Shown: positions 22,335 through 34,320, counted from the stretch's first letter. The stretch: DNA of 64,000 nt from Phascolarctos cinereus (GCF_002099425.1 NW_018344008.1:10656501-10720500), one strand, 5' to 3'. Translations and numbers: made by a program. The notes: a model not told the origin generated them from the sequence alone.

Positions 22335-24372
22335 CAGTCATTCCACTTTTGATGAGCATCCTTTCAATTTCCAATTTTTGGTCACCATAAATAAGTTGTT
22401 ATAAATATTTTTGTACATATAGGTCCTTTTCCTTTTTTCTAACCTATCTATTTCTTTTTTTATGTGATCCCAACATAATTAATTCACTCCTATGCCCTCT
22501 ATCTATGTAGAATTCTTCTAACTGCACTAATAATGATAAAATTCTTAGGAGTTACATGCCTCATCTTCCCATCTAGAAATGTAAACAGTTTAACCTTAAT
22601 AAGTCCTTGATGTTTTCTTTTTCTTGTTTATCTTTTTTTATGCTTCTCTTTTGTCTTCTAATTGAAAGTGAAAATTTCTGTTTCTATCTCTGGTCTTTTC
22701 ATCAAGAATGATTGAAAGTAATCTATTTCGTTACATGCCCATTTGTTCCCTTGAAGGATTCTACTCAGTTTTGCTGGGCAGGTTATTCTTGATTGCAATA
22801 GTATCTCTTTTGCCTTCTAGAATATCATATTCCAAGGTCTCTGTTCCTCTAAAATGGTAGTTGATAAATCTTCTATGACCTAACCATGACTCCATGGTAT
22901 TTGAATGGTTTATTTCTGGCTACTTAGAATATTTTCTCTTTGACTTATGAGCTCTAGAATTTGCCTATAATACCCCTGGGAGTTTTCATTTTAGGAAGTG
23001 AGTGGTAGATTCTTTGCATTTGTATTTACCCTCTGGACCTAGGATACTGGGGCAGTTTTCTTTTATAATTTCCTGAAATAATTTCTTGGCTCTTCCTTTG
23101 AACACGGCTGTCAGGCAGTCCAATCATTCTTACATTATCTCTCTTTAACCCATTTTCCAGGTCAGTTTTTTTTAAATTTTTTTCTGATGGAATATATCAG
23201 CTTTCCTTCTATTTTTCACTCTTTTGACTTTGAATGTTTCTGGATGTCTCATGGAGTCAGTATGTTTCCACATGCACAATATTAATTTTAAAGCATTGTT
23301 TTCTTCAGTGAGCTTTTGTAACTACTTTTCTCTTTGGTCAATTATACTTTTTAGGAAGTTGTTTTCTTCAGTGAATTTTAACCCAGATATTGACTCTTAT
23401 GATTCTCTTGCATCAATTTCTTGTCTTTTTCCAATTTTTCTTCCACCTCTCTTATTTGATTTTTAAATCCTTTTTGAGTTCTTTCAGGAGTTCTTTTTGG
23501 GTCTGACATCAATTTACATTTTTTCTTTGAAGTTTTGCATGTAGCCATTTTGACAGTCATCGTCTTCTGAGTTCTGATCTTCTCTGTTACTATAGTAATT
23601 TTCTATCATCAAATTTTGTTTTGTTGTTTATTCATTTTCCTGGCCTATTTCTTGACTTATAATTTTATGTTAAAGATGAACTCTGCTACTGGGATCAAAG
23701 GAGTATGGTCCCAATATTCAGGTTTTTCATACTGCTATTTTCAGAGATAATTCTGAGAACCTGTAAGTTTTCAGTTCTTCCAAGTAATATGATCTAAGGA
23801 GAAGTTTGGTCACTGCTCTCTTGGCCTGTATTCTGATAACCACAAGTGACTAAGGTGCCTACTCCCCTGAAGCCTTATGTTCTAGTGGGCTAATGCTCCT
23901 CCTCACCCTGGCACTATTACCCAAGTCTATGGACCAGGTCTCCTTTCAAGCCATGGAAAAGAGACTACACCCAATGCCAGCAAAGTGTCCCTGGTAATCT
24001 CCTTCTGACAGGTTGTCTGACCCCCTTACCATTTGTGGGCTGAGAACTCCAAGAGTGCCTCCTTCTGATTTACTTGCCCCCAACGCCTACACTGATTTGC
24101 TGGAGTGGGGCCTTACATGCCAGCATGTTGGGGCATGGCCTGATGCTGGCTTACATGGACCACCTCTTCTGAACTGTGCTCCACTCTCACTTCATTGAGA
24201 CAGAACTTTTCTGTTGACCTTCTAAGCTGTCTTGGGAAAATTGTTTCACTCTGTCTTTTTGTTTGTTCTGCTCCTCCAGATCCATTTTGAGGAGTTATTC
24301 TAAAGTTGTTCGGAGGAGAATTTGGGAGAGCTCAGACAAGTTCTTGCCTTACTCCACTATCTTGGTTTCTTT
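22335..24372 (-). mobile_element. L1/HAL1-type LINE, reverse, ORF1 and 5' UTR (right part of split copy)
   Basis: This continues the element of 19885-20425. On the minus strand it has a 5' UTR starting near 24372 (AAACCAAGATAGTGGAGTAAG), ORF1 (about 23560-22650, several frameshifts), the linker, and then directly the ORF2 3' end near 22435-22335. Endonuclease and most RT are missing, as in the element at 6297-8575. Confidence 0.75.
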
Positions 24373-24935
24373 TCCATTTCTGGCTCTTTTGCACTATCTT
24401 TAGAGCTAATTTTGTTGGTTTGTAAGTTTTTGATGCTTCAAAGTTGGTATGATCCAGAGAGGTGTGGTCCCTGCTTCCTTGATACTTCAGGCAATTCTGC
24501 TCCTTAGGACCCCAGCTCCCCTGGGGACAACAAATGCTCCTTTCAGTGGAAATGTGACCCAGAAGTGGGTATAAGTCACAAGATATGCCAAAACATACTA
24601 CACTCAGTGCTACCCTGGGAGTCCCTTGTAATCTCTTTCTGACCATTTGCAAGGTTCCCTTACTGTTTCTGTCTTGAGATCTCTCAAATCCACTATTGCT
24701 GCTGTTTCCACCAAAAGACCCACCACTGATGTTGCCACACATAGGCTCTGGGTCAGTCACCACAGACCTTTCCTTCTCACCTCCTAAGTTGTCTTGAGTA
24801 GGAAAAATGCCCCACTACAGCTTTTTGTTGGCCCTGCTGCTCTAGAATCAGGTGTCATTTTAAAACTTGTTTAGAGGGGAATTTTGGGAGATCATGGCTC
24901 CTTCCTCTACTCTGCCATCTTGGCTCCATCCCCAG
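24373..24935 (-). mobile_element. L1 5' UTR fragment, reverse
   Basis: A second L1 5' region in the same orientation, ending at 24910-24935 with the reverse complement of GGAGCCAAGATGGCAGAGTAG. Body similarity to the 5' UTRs on either side is visible (TTTAGAGGGGAATTTTGGGAG). No ORF follows, so it is a 5'-end-only fragment or a duplicated leader. Confidence 0.65.
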
Positions 24936-25650
24936 AAGTCTCCTCAGTGATCTCTTTACTACTAAGTCTAAGCTTTTCCAGGGGGACTTTTTGGGCCTGG
25001 AAGCAATTCATATTTCTTTTTGAGGTTTCACATTTAGATGTTTTCACATTGTTCTCCTCTTCTGAGCTTGCGTTTTGATCTTCTTTGTTACCATAGTAGC
25101 TTCCTATAGTCAGGACTTTTTGTTTTGCTCATTTTCCAGCCTATTTAATGACTTTTAAAGGTGAGTTTTGCTCCTGTGGTATGGGAGCAACTGTCCCAAG
25201 CTCAGGGGCTTAATTGCTGGTTTGCTGCACTGGGGCCTCCAGAGTTGATGGCTCATGTGCTGTGCTGCAACCTCTGGGCCTTGTCAGCCCTGACCACTAG
25301 CCTGTTGAATTGGGGCTGAAGGCCTCATAGATGCCTTTCTGTGCCACTAGACTGCTGAGCCAGGTTGCACGGCCTTGATTTGATTTTTCTTGGGAGCATG
25401 GCCTTCCTGCTGGCTTTCCTGGATACTGCCTGCAGTGGACTGTGCTCCTCTTTTACCCAAATGAGACAAACCATTCCTACAGTCCTTCTAAGTTATCTTA
25501 GGCTGGAAAATTGTTTCACTCTTTGCTTTTGTGGCTTCTATTGCTCCACTATATGTTTTGAGATGTGATTTAAAGTTGTTTTGAGGTAAATTGGGGAGAG
25601 CTTAGGCAGCTTCTTTCCTTTTCTTCACCATATTGGTGCTTCCCTTCTTT
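24936..25650 (-). mobile_element. L1 5' UTR and start of ORF1, reverse
   Basis: A third stacked L1 5' end. On the minus strand the 5' UTR starts near 25645 and an ORF1 start lies near 25130-24960 (reverse of the SYYRKLLW...-type segment and part of the coiled coil). It is truncated at 24936. Confidence 0.6.
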
Positions 25651-25862
25651 ATTACAAAATCTAATGGCTTCTCCTTCATCTTCATATTTCCTTAATTCTC
25701 TCAACCATTTGATGTTGTTCATCTTTTTCTTCTCCTGGATACTCTCATATAAAAGAGATCTGGTTTTTCATGACTCTGTTCCTTCTTCTTTCCTGTATGA
25801 CTACCTCTTAGTCTCTAAAATAAAACCTTTAGTAGATCTGATGATCTACTAGTAGATCTATT

Positions 25863-25913
<51 letters not shown>

Positions 25914-26029
25914 CATGCACACACACACACACACACACATATATAATATCTTTGCTGGATCTTTATGCTGTTATAAATAAATTTCAGTGTCCTCCAAAGA
26001 TTTGTCCTGAGCTATTGTTTTTTTTTCTC
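25651..26029. other. Short unassigned stretch with (AT)n(CA)n
   Basis: No gene recognised. An (AT)n run followed by (CA)n occupies about 25863-25945. Confidence 0.5.
25863..25945. repeat. (AT)n(AC)n compound microsatellite
   Basis: About 24 AT units, a short spacer, then about 11 CA units. Confidence 0.93.
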
Positions 26030-26760
26030 TCTATGCTTTCTAACTTGGTAATTCTCCAGCTCTTACGTTTTCAATTATCATCCCCCTGTAGATGATTCCC
26101 AGATCTATTTATTCTTCCCTTGTCTCTTTCCTGAACACTCATCCTCTATCACCAACTGTCTTTTGAATATCACAGAGTGTCCTCTAAGCATCTCAAATTC
26201 AATATTTTGAAAACATAATTTATTATCACAAATGTTCCTTTCTTGTGAACTATCCTCTCATTGTCAAGGGGACCACCATCCTTCCACTAATGAAGTTTTG
26301 AAATCTCAGTTTCATCCTTGATTCTTCTCTCTCATTCAATCCACATATCCAACCAGCTGCCCAATCTTGTAATTTCTTTCTCTACACCTCTCACATATAC
26401 ATCCTTTTCTCTTTTCACACAGCCAAAACCCTCATACAAGCCTTTATAATCTTTCACCCAGACTATTGCAGTAGCCTTCTAATTGGTGTTTCTACCTTAT
26501 CTCTTTCAACTCTACTTAGCTGCTAAAGTAATTTTTCTAAAGTGTATGTTTGACTGTCACCTCACCTTACTCAATAAACTGCAGTGGCTCTCTACTACCT
26601 CCAACTCTGATTGCTATGCCATTACACTGGTTTTCTTCATGCCTAGAATTCACTTCTTTTGAACCTCCTACTCTTAAGACATTATCACTTTCTTTAAGAC
26701 TAAACCCAAAACCATCTCCTCCAGGAAATTATTTCTGATCCTCCAGTTACTAATATTATC
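26030..26760 (+). mobile_element. L2 LINE (+), RT region (left part of split copy)
   Basis: The end of the L2 reverse transcriptase box is legible (DDSQIYLFFP near 26092-26120). It is followed by the conserved L2 text around CATCTCAAATTCAATATTTTG and CAGACTATTGCAGTAGCC. The copy is broken by many changes. Its 3' end appears at 27891-28085 after intervening sequence. Confidence 0.75.
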
Positions 26761-27261
26761 TTTCCTCTTGGGGGTGGGACCAATGCCAACACCTCATTAA
26801 CTCACACTCAGTGTTGGGACAAAATGAGGTGCTCCCAAGTCATTGAACACTTAACAAAAAGAGGTTAACATTACCCTAACACAGCAAGGATATTTGACAA
26901 AGAGAAACACTTAGCTTCAGCAGATGCGACTCCCCATTACCTCCATATTGAAACATTTTTCATCAACAGAGTAGAGTATAGTGACTCTTGTGCTCTTATG
27001 ATATTCACCACACCTGAATAGATCCAATGCAAGTGGCTGGGATTTTTTTTAGTACCCTCAGGTGACCAGAAGCCACATCAATACAATTAAAGACTACAAG
27101 GAGGATATATCATGTAATGTATAGCTTGAGTCCTTCCCTGTCTCTATCCCTGAACAATATAGCCCTGGGTTTGTTGCCTTTTAGGAAAATTCATCCAAAT
27201 TCATTTTGGTCCTGTGAAGAACTTCAGTAAATATTATTATTGCAGCTTCTGGGGTTACCTT
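26761..27261. other. Unassigned insert within L2
   Basis: About 500 bp interrupt the forward L2, directly next to a reversed L2 piece. The composition is less AT-rich and more gene-like than the surroundings. A broken + strand frame near 26850-26990 reads like coding sequence (KEKHLASADATPHYLHIE), but I recognise no family. It may be a retrocopy fragment or an unknown repeat. Confidence 0.3.
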
Positions 27262-27890
27262 CTATATAATTCAATTCTATTCAGTAAACATTTATTAAGT
27301 GCCTAATATATGCCAAGCATTATGCTAAGTGGTAGGGATATAAAAGAGGCAAAAAGCAGCCTTTTCCCTCAAGGGTTTTACAATCTAATGGGGGAGACAA
27401 CACAAACAAATATATACAAAGCAAGCTATATAGAGGACAAATTGGAAATAATTAAAAGATGGAAAACATTAGAATTAAGAGGGGTTGGGAAAGGTTTCAT
27501 GTAGAAGGTAAAATTTTATTTGGGACTTAAAGCCAGTGAAGTCAAAGCACAGAGGAGGGAGAGCATTCCAGGTATGGGAAATAGCCAGAGTAAATGTCTG
27601 AAGCCAAAAGATGGAGTTTGTTGTTTAAGGAACAGCAAGAAGACTAGTGTCACTGGACTGAATAGAACATGTTGGAGAGTAAGGTGTAAGAATATTGGGA
27701 AGGTAGGATGGGGACAGGCTATAAAGGGCTTTGAATTCCAAACAGAGCATTTTGCATTTGCTCTTAGAGGAAAGAGTAAACCACTGGGGTTTATTAAGTA
27801 AGGTGTGTGTGTGTGTGACATGATCAGATCTGCATTTTAGGAAAATTACTTCAATGGTTGACTGGAGAATGAATTGGAATAGGGAGATTC
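27262..27890 (-). mobile_element. L2 LINE 3' end, reverse
   Basis: The reverse complement ends with the L2 terminus (AATAAATGTTTACTGAATAG, then GAATTGAAT) at 27262-27290. It continues upstream through the typical 3' UTR to GATCTGATCATGTCA at 27815-27830. This is the best-preserved L2 3' end in the window. Confidence 0.8.
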
Positions 27891-28085
27891 TGATTTACGT
27901 ATATTGTCTTCCCCATGGCAATCTCACAATCTCAGCTTCTTGGAGCAAGGACAGGTTTTTTTTTGGTTTGTTTTTTGGGGGTGTTTTGTTTTGTTTTATT
28001 TTGTTTCATCCCTAGTGCTTAGCACAGTGTCTAGCATATAGTAAGTTCTTAATACATGCTTACTGATCAATGGTCTTTCTGAACT
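27891..28085 (+). mobile_element. L2 LINE 3' end (+) (right part of split copy)
   Basis: Contains AGCTTCTTGGAGCAAGGACAG and then CTAGTGCTTAGCACAGTG followed by AATACATGCTTACTG, the forward L2 3' terminus. It fits as the end of the element at 26030-26760. A T/G-rich expansion lies at 27959-28008. Confidence 0.7.
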
Positions 28086-28799
28086 GATCCTCAAACAAGA
28101 CACGATTTTGGTTTCAAAGTCTATATTCAAAGCTCTTCTAACTTAGGAAGATGTCAATTACACATTGATATGTATATTTTAAATGCATTTTGCTTTATTT
28201 TACATTTCTTCTTTTCATGTTTATTCCATTTTCTGGCACTAAAAGAGACCTGGACAACAACCCCCTTCCCCTAGAATACATGTCTTCCCCACTCTTCTTC
28301 TCTAGTACAGAGTGAAACTTTTCTCATGCCCCTTGTTCCACTAGAAGAGGTGTGTATATTCCTTTTTTCAACAATGCCACTTTAAGGCCCTGCCTCTGCC
28401 TCCATCGGCTAGTAACCACTCTTTCTTTGAGGTTTACTATATCTAAATACATCATTTTCTCAAAATCCCTATCAAAGTTATTGACCAACCTTCAGGTCAT
28501 TCTACCTCTTTTCTCAAGAACAAAAATAAAAACTTCTCCTTCACTATAGCTTCTATCTTAATAATAAAGAACCTAATCCTATAAATTGATGATCCATCAA
28601 GTAAACCGACTTTCCAATTCACAAATCTCCTCCCAAGAGCTCTACCTTCACTATAACTGCAATAAGCAAAAAAAAAAAAAAGAAAGAAAAAAAAAGAACC
28701 TGACCATTGAAAATTACTATGATGATAGAGAAGAATAGAACACAAGCTAGGTCTGCATTCCTACCCCCAAAAAAGGGAGGGAAGGAAAAAATATGTTAT
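28086..28799. other. Unassigned intergenic sequence
   Basis: No gene or nameable repeat. An A-rich run lies at 28667-28697. Confidence 0.4.
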
Positions 28800-29394
28800 A
28801 AAAATGTATTTATGGAAGCTTTTTTGGTAGTGTCAAAGAATTAAAAATTGAGGGGATGCCCATCAACTGGGGAATGGCTGAACAAGTTGTGACATATGAT
28901 TGTGATGGAATACTACACTTATTTTAGGCTAAAAAAATGATGAGCAGGATGATGTCAGAAAAAAAAACTTAGAAAGACTTAAATGAACTGATGCAAAGTC
29001 AAATGAGCAGAACTATGAGAGCATGCAATGATAAATTGTGAATGACTTAGTTCTTCTCCGCAATACAATGATTCAAACAGCTTATGATAAAAAATGCCAT
29101 CTGTCTCCAGAAAAAAACTAATAGCAGCTGAATTCAGATCAAAGCATACTTTTTAAACATTATCTTTCTTGGGTTTGGGGCTATGTGTATTTTTTTTTCA
29201 CAACATGACTAATATGGAAATATGTTTTGCATGAGTATACGTGTATAACCTATGTCAAATTACTTGCCTTCTCAATTAGGAGGAGGGGAAAGAGGAAGGA
29301 AGATAATTTGGAACTCAAAATTGTAAAAAAAAATGAATGTTAAAAATTGTTTTTACACATAATTGGAAAAATAAAATGTTAAATATATTTTTTA
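28800..29394 (+). mobile_element. Old L1 LINE, ORF2 end and 3' UTR
   Basis: 5'-truncated. It starts in the ORF2 C-terminal segment (TTTTTGGTAGTGTCAAAGAA) and continues through the 3' UTR (CACAACATGACTAATATGG) to an A-rich tail near 29390. Confidence 0.75.
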
Positions 29395-30757
29395 AAAGTT
29401 TGCTGAAGAAAATAATTCCTTAAAAATTAGAATTGGGCAAGTGGAAGCTAATGATTACAGGAGACATCAAGAAGCAATAAAACAAAGTCAAAAGAATGAA
29501 AAAATGGAAAAAATAATAAATATCTCATTGGAAAAACAACTGACATGGAAATAGATTGAGGGGAGGTAATTTCAGAATTATTGGACTACCTAAAAACCAT
29601 GATAAAAAAAAACAGCCTAGGGGGAGGAGGACAGATGATAGGATGGAGAGAAATACACACTTACCATAACTGTGAATGGGAATGAGATGAACTCACCCAT
29701 ATAATAGATGTGGATAGCAGAATGGATTAAAAAACACAATTCAGCAATAGGTTGTTTACAAGATACACAGTTAAAGCAGAGACAAAGAGTTAAAATAAAA
29801 GGTTAGAGCAGATTCTATTTTGCTTTATTTTAATAAAAATTAAGGCAAGAGTAGCAATCCTGATCTCAGACACAAAAGCAAAAATATATCTAATTAAAAG
29901 AGATAAGTAGAGAAACTGCATTTTGTTAAATAGTACCACAGATAATGAGTTCATACCAAAACTAAATATATGCACACCAAATCGCATAGCATCCAAATTC
30001 TTAAAGAAAAGTTAAAAGAGTTACAGGAGGAAATGGACAGTAAAACTATAATAGTAGGGGACCTCAACTTTCCACTCTCAAAACTAATAGTCACAAAATA
30101 AACAAGAAAGAAGTTGACGAGATTAATAAAATTTTAGAAAAGTTTGATATGATAGACCTCTGGAAAAAAATCAAATGGGAAGAAAAATAAATAAAGCTTT
30201 TCTCAGCAATATATGGCACCTATACAATAACTGACCATGTAACAGGGCATAAAAACCTCACAACCAAATGCAGGAAAGGTAAATAGTAAATGACCCCTTT
30301 TCAAGCCATAATGCAATAAAAATTATATTGAACAAAGGGCCATGGAAACAAAGATTAAAAACTATTTGGAAGTTAAATAATTCCTGAAAAATTAATAGAT
30401 AAAAGAACAAAGCATAGCAATTAAAATTGCTAGGGTAAAGAAAAAAGCAACAATAATATAACATGCCAAAATTTATGGGGTGAACCAAAAGCAGTACTTA
30501 GGGAAAAAATATATATCTCTAAACACTTATGTGAATAAAACAGAGAGAAAACAGAGCAGTGAAATAAGCATGCAAATTAAAAAAAAAAACCAGAAAACGA
30601 ACAAATTAAAAATCTCAAAATAACACCAAATTAGAAATCCTGAAAATCAAAGGAGATATTAATAAAATTGAAAGTAAGAAAACCATTGAACTCATAAAAA
30701 AAAATGAGCTGGTTGTATGAAAAAATAATACAAAAAATAAGCCATTACTTAATTTGA
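29395..30757 (+). mobile_element. L1 LINE, rearranged: ORF1 scrap then ORF2 endonuclease/RT start
   Basis: A piece of the ORF1 coiled coil and RRM (29395-29630) is joined directly to the start of ORF2 (29640 on: endonuclease, including the GDLNFPLS-type segment near 30058-30080). It runs into the region just before the RT domain and stops at a (GA)n. The ORF1 C-terminus and linker are missing. Confidence 0.75.
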
Positions 30758-30760
30758 TTG

Positions 30761-30761
<1 letters not shown>

Positions 30762-30812
<51 letters not shown>
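30762..30812. repeat. (GA)n microsatellite
   Basis: About 24 GA units at the junction between two L1 elements. Confidence 0.95.
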
Positions 30813-30813
<1 letters not shown>

Positions 30814-30814
30814 A

Positions 30815-33700
30815 CCAGGACTTCCAGGAGCCAAGACAGCAGAGTAAGCAGTAAATCATTATAACTCTCCCATATTGACCTCTGAAAAAACAGAGAAAAG
30901 CATCTCAAGAAAAATCTTGAAACAGTGTAGCTAGCAGAAAGATGGAGTGGAGCAGTCTTTTAGCCCAGGAAACTTGGAGGATCAGCAAGAAAGGTCCATT
31001 TCACTCAAGTGAGTACATTCCAAGGCAGGAAGGATCCCAACAAGCCAGCAGCAAGCCTCACCTCAGAAAACCAGTGGGAGATCCTGAGCCCCAGTGTGGT
31101 AGAACAGGCAAATGCCAACACCAGGACTCCCCCCACCCCACCCAGGCTCTAGTATAGACAGGGTAATGGCCACCATATGCTTCAGCACATCCCTAGGAGT
31201 GCAGCGGTCCTACAGTGGCCAGACCTTCCCGTGCTTCAGTGTAGCCCCAGGGAAATAAAGAAAAACCTTCACCTGGCCTCAGCACACACCAGACACCACC
31301 ACTAGGACCTCAGGTCAGCACCAAGTAAACTGCCAGACCCCTACAGCCTCCAGTTTCCAGCACCTGAGGCCCCAGAACACAAAGCCAGTGACCAAGTCCC
31401 TGGCCCCCAGCACAAGAAGCTTAGGACAGTACCCTCTGTGCTCCAGTAGGAGAATTCAACTTAAAAATCCAGGAAATAGGCAAGCAATATGAGCAAAAAG
31501 GAAAATGAACACTGACCATAGAAAGTTTCTATGGGGACAGGGAAGATCAAAATGCAAACATCAAAGAGAACAACATTGTCCGTATACATATATCAAAAAC
31601 AACAAAGGGGGATGAAAACTGGTCTCAAGCCCAAAAAGTCTTCCTGGAAGAGCTCAAGAAGGATTTAAAAGTCAAATAAGAGAGGTAGAAGAAAAATTGG
31701 GAAGAGAAATGAGAAGTATGCAAGAGAGAACCAACAGTTTGGAAAAGGAATGACAAAAAAAGAATGTAGGAAAAAACTCCATAAAAAATAGAATTGGTCA
31801 AATGGAAAAGGAAGATACAGAAGTTAACTGAAGAAAACAATTCCTTAAAAATAAAAATTTGGAATGTGGATGGTAATGAATCTATGACACATGAAGAATC
31901 AGTCAAACAAAATCAAAAGAATGAAAAGAAGAAGAAAATGTAAAATACTTCACTGGAAAAACAACTGACTTGGAAAATAGATCCAGGACAGATGATTTAA
32001 GAATAAGTGGTCTACCTGAAAGTCATGATCAAAAAAAAGCATCTGGACAGCATCTTTTAAGAAATTACCAAGGGAAACTGCCCTGATATCATGGAACCAG
32101 AGGATAAAAGAGAAATTAAAAGAATTCCCCAAACACCTCCTAAAAGAGATCTCAAAATGAAAACTCCAAGGAATATCATAGCCTAATTCCAGAATTATCA
32201 GGTCAAGGAGAAAATGTTGCAAGTGACTAGAAAGAAATAATTGAAGAATCATGGAATAACATCAGGATTATGCAGGACCCAGCTGCTTCTACATTAAAGG
32301 ACTGGAGGGGTTGGAATATGATATTTCGGAAGGCAGAGGAGCTCGGACTACAACCAAAGATCAATTACCCAGCAAAACTGAGCATAATCTTTCAGGGGAA
32401 AAGATGGACATTGAATGAAACAGAGGACTTTAAAGCTTTGCTGATGAAAAAACCAGAGCTGAACAGCAAATTCAATCTCCAAATACAAGGCTCAAGAGAA
32501 TCATAAAAAGGTGGAAAGGAAAGAAAAAAAATGTTATTCAGTAAGGTTAAATTATTTACATCCCTACATGGAAAGATGATACTAGTAACTCTTGAGAATG
32601 GTATCTTTTTATGACATTTGGAAGTATAAATTGAATTTCATGCAATGATTTAAAACAGTAATTAATTGAGGGGTGAAAAAAAGTTCATACTGGGAAAAGA
32701 GGAAAAGAGGAGGCAGAAAAGGGTAAATTATATCATATGGAGAAACGCAAAGACCTATTTCAGGAGAGTGAAAGAAGGGAGGGAGGTGAGCACTGTTTAA
32801 ACCTTACTGTCATCAGTTTTGGCTCAAAGAGTGAATAACATAGATGCTCAGTTGGGCATAGAAATCTATATGACCTATAGAAAGTAAAAGGGAAAAAGGG
32901 AAAGAAGGGGGGGTGAATAAAAGGGAGGGAAGATTGAGGAAGGCAGTGATCAGAAGCAAAACACTGGTGAGCAGGGAAAGGAAGAAAGGAGAGAGAAACA
33001 TAAATGGGGGGTGGTGGAAATAGGATGGAGAGGAAGACACAGAGAGTAATCACAACTGTGAATGTGAATGTAATGAACTCTCCTATAAAATGGAAGTGGA
33101 TAGCAGAGTGGATTAAAAACCACTATCCTACAATATGTTGTTTACAAGAAACACATTTGAAGCAGAGAGATACACACAGAGCAAGGGAAAAAGGCTAGAG
33201 CAAATATATTATGCTTCAGCTGAAGTAAGAAAAAAAAAAGCAGGCATGGCAATCTTGATCTCAAATAAAGCAAAAGCAAATATAAATCTAATTTAAAGAG
33301 ATAAGGAAGGAAACTACATCCTGCTAAAAGGTGAAGCAAAATCAGTACTAAATTTGTATGCACCAACTGCCTTGGAATGTACTCACATGAGTGAAATGGA
33401 CTTTCTTGCTGATCCTCCAAATTCTTAGAGGAGAAGTTACTTGAAGGAATAGACAATAAAACTATACTAGTGGGGGATCTCAACTTCCCCTTCTCAGAAC
33501 TACATAAATATAACCACAAAATAAGGAAGAAAGAAGTTAAGAAGGTGAATAGAATTTTAGAAAAGTTAGATATGGTAGACTTCAGCAGAAAATAGAATGG
33601 GATAGAAAGGAATATACATTTTTTTTATCAGTAGTACCTGGTACCTACACAAAAATTAACCAAGTACTAGGACATTAAAAACATCACAATCTATAAAACA
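30815..33700 (+). mobile_element. L1 LINE with intact 5' end, truncated in ORF2
   Basis: The 5' end is ACTTCCAGGAGCCAAGACAG. The 5' UTR runs to about 31488, a decayed ORF1 spans 31489-32505 (last frame 32270-32506, INYPAKLSIIFQGKRWTL), the purine-rich linker runs to about 33000, then the ORF2 endonuclease (33019 on: VNSPIKWKWIAEWIKNH-like, CCLQETHLKQRDT). Sequence ends near 33700, so the 3' half is lost. This is unusual because L1 copies normally lose their 5' end. It lies in sense orientation 150 bp upstream of the first SLCO coding exon. Confidence 0.85.
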
Positions 33701-33873
33701 AAGAGTTTGATTGGGTGATGTCAAACATCCCAACTAGTGCTCATATTTGTTGTTTCCATTTTATTGGGAGTTGTATCACAAGCTGGATTTGAGAAAATGT
33801 TAACCCTTCACACATTAAAATTATACAAAATTTGATCTTCTCCCTCCAGGTAATAGTTTCAAGACAAGAAAGA

Positions 33874-33990
33874 ATGGCAGCAGAAGCAGATATCTCAGAT
33901 TCCAGGAAAGACTCAAGTCAAAATTCAACTGAGCAAACAAATGTGGATTCATCAGTCAAGGAGAAAACTAAGTGCATCAATGGCTTTAAG
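33874..33990 (+). CDS. SLCO1B: SLCO1B-like coding exon 1 (start codon, N-terminal cytoplasmic tail)
   Basis: The exon begins at 33850 after a pyrimidine-rich acceptor (TCTTCTCCCTCCAG), has 24 nt of 5' UTR and an ATG at 33874 within AAAGAATGG. It encodes 39 residues starting MAAEADISDSRKDSSQN and ending EKTKCINGFK, phase 0. Mammalian SLCO1B proteins have a short polar tail ending in a CNGLK-type motif, followed immediately by the exon starting MF. Here the next exon starts MFMIAL. The donor is AAG|GTTCAATG, a weak GT site without the usual GTRAGT. A non-coding upstream exon is expected but was not found. Confidence 0.75.
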
Positions 33991-34084
33991 GTTCAATGAC
34001 TTACATTGTTTCAGCATAAAAATAATTATAATTTTAATTGGGGGAAAAAATTCTAATTTGAAAGGAATGATACTTTCCAGGACA

Positions 34085-34320
34085 GGTAGTGTTGCAGAGT
34101 GGATTGAAAGCTAGTCTAGGAGTCAAGGATCTCTGGGTTCAAGTCTCACCTCTGATATATACCGCCTATGTGGCCTTGGGCAATTCATTAAACCTTTTGA
34201 TGCCATGGGAAATTTTCTAAGACTAAGTTGCAGAAAATGTGTTTAACTACCTTAGGAGACGGAGTTGCTTCTCTTCATCTTCTTATATTGGTGAATTCCT
34301 AGATTAGGGGTGAGAGTTGG
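34085..34320 (+). mobile_element. CORE-SINE (MIR/THER1-type), +
   Basis: A tRNA-like head (GTAGTGTTGCAGAGTGGATT), the core ending GTGGCCTTGGGCAATTCATT, and a tail resembling the marsupial/monotreme THER1 class (CTAAGACTAAGTTGCAGAAA). It lies in intron 1, 95 bp after coding exon 1. Confidence 0.7.

Noticed and set aside
24332-24763. 143-codon minus-strand frame
   Set aside because: It lies wholly in L1 5' UTR leader sequence and has no resemblance to ORF1 or a host protein.
32760-33053. 97-codon Pro/Ser/Phe-rich minus-strand frame
   Set aside because: It is antisense to the purine-rich L1 ORF1-ORF2 linker, so it is a base-composition artefact.
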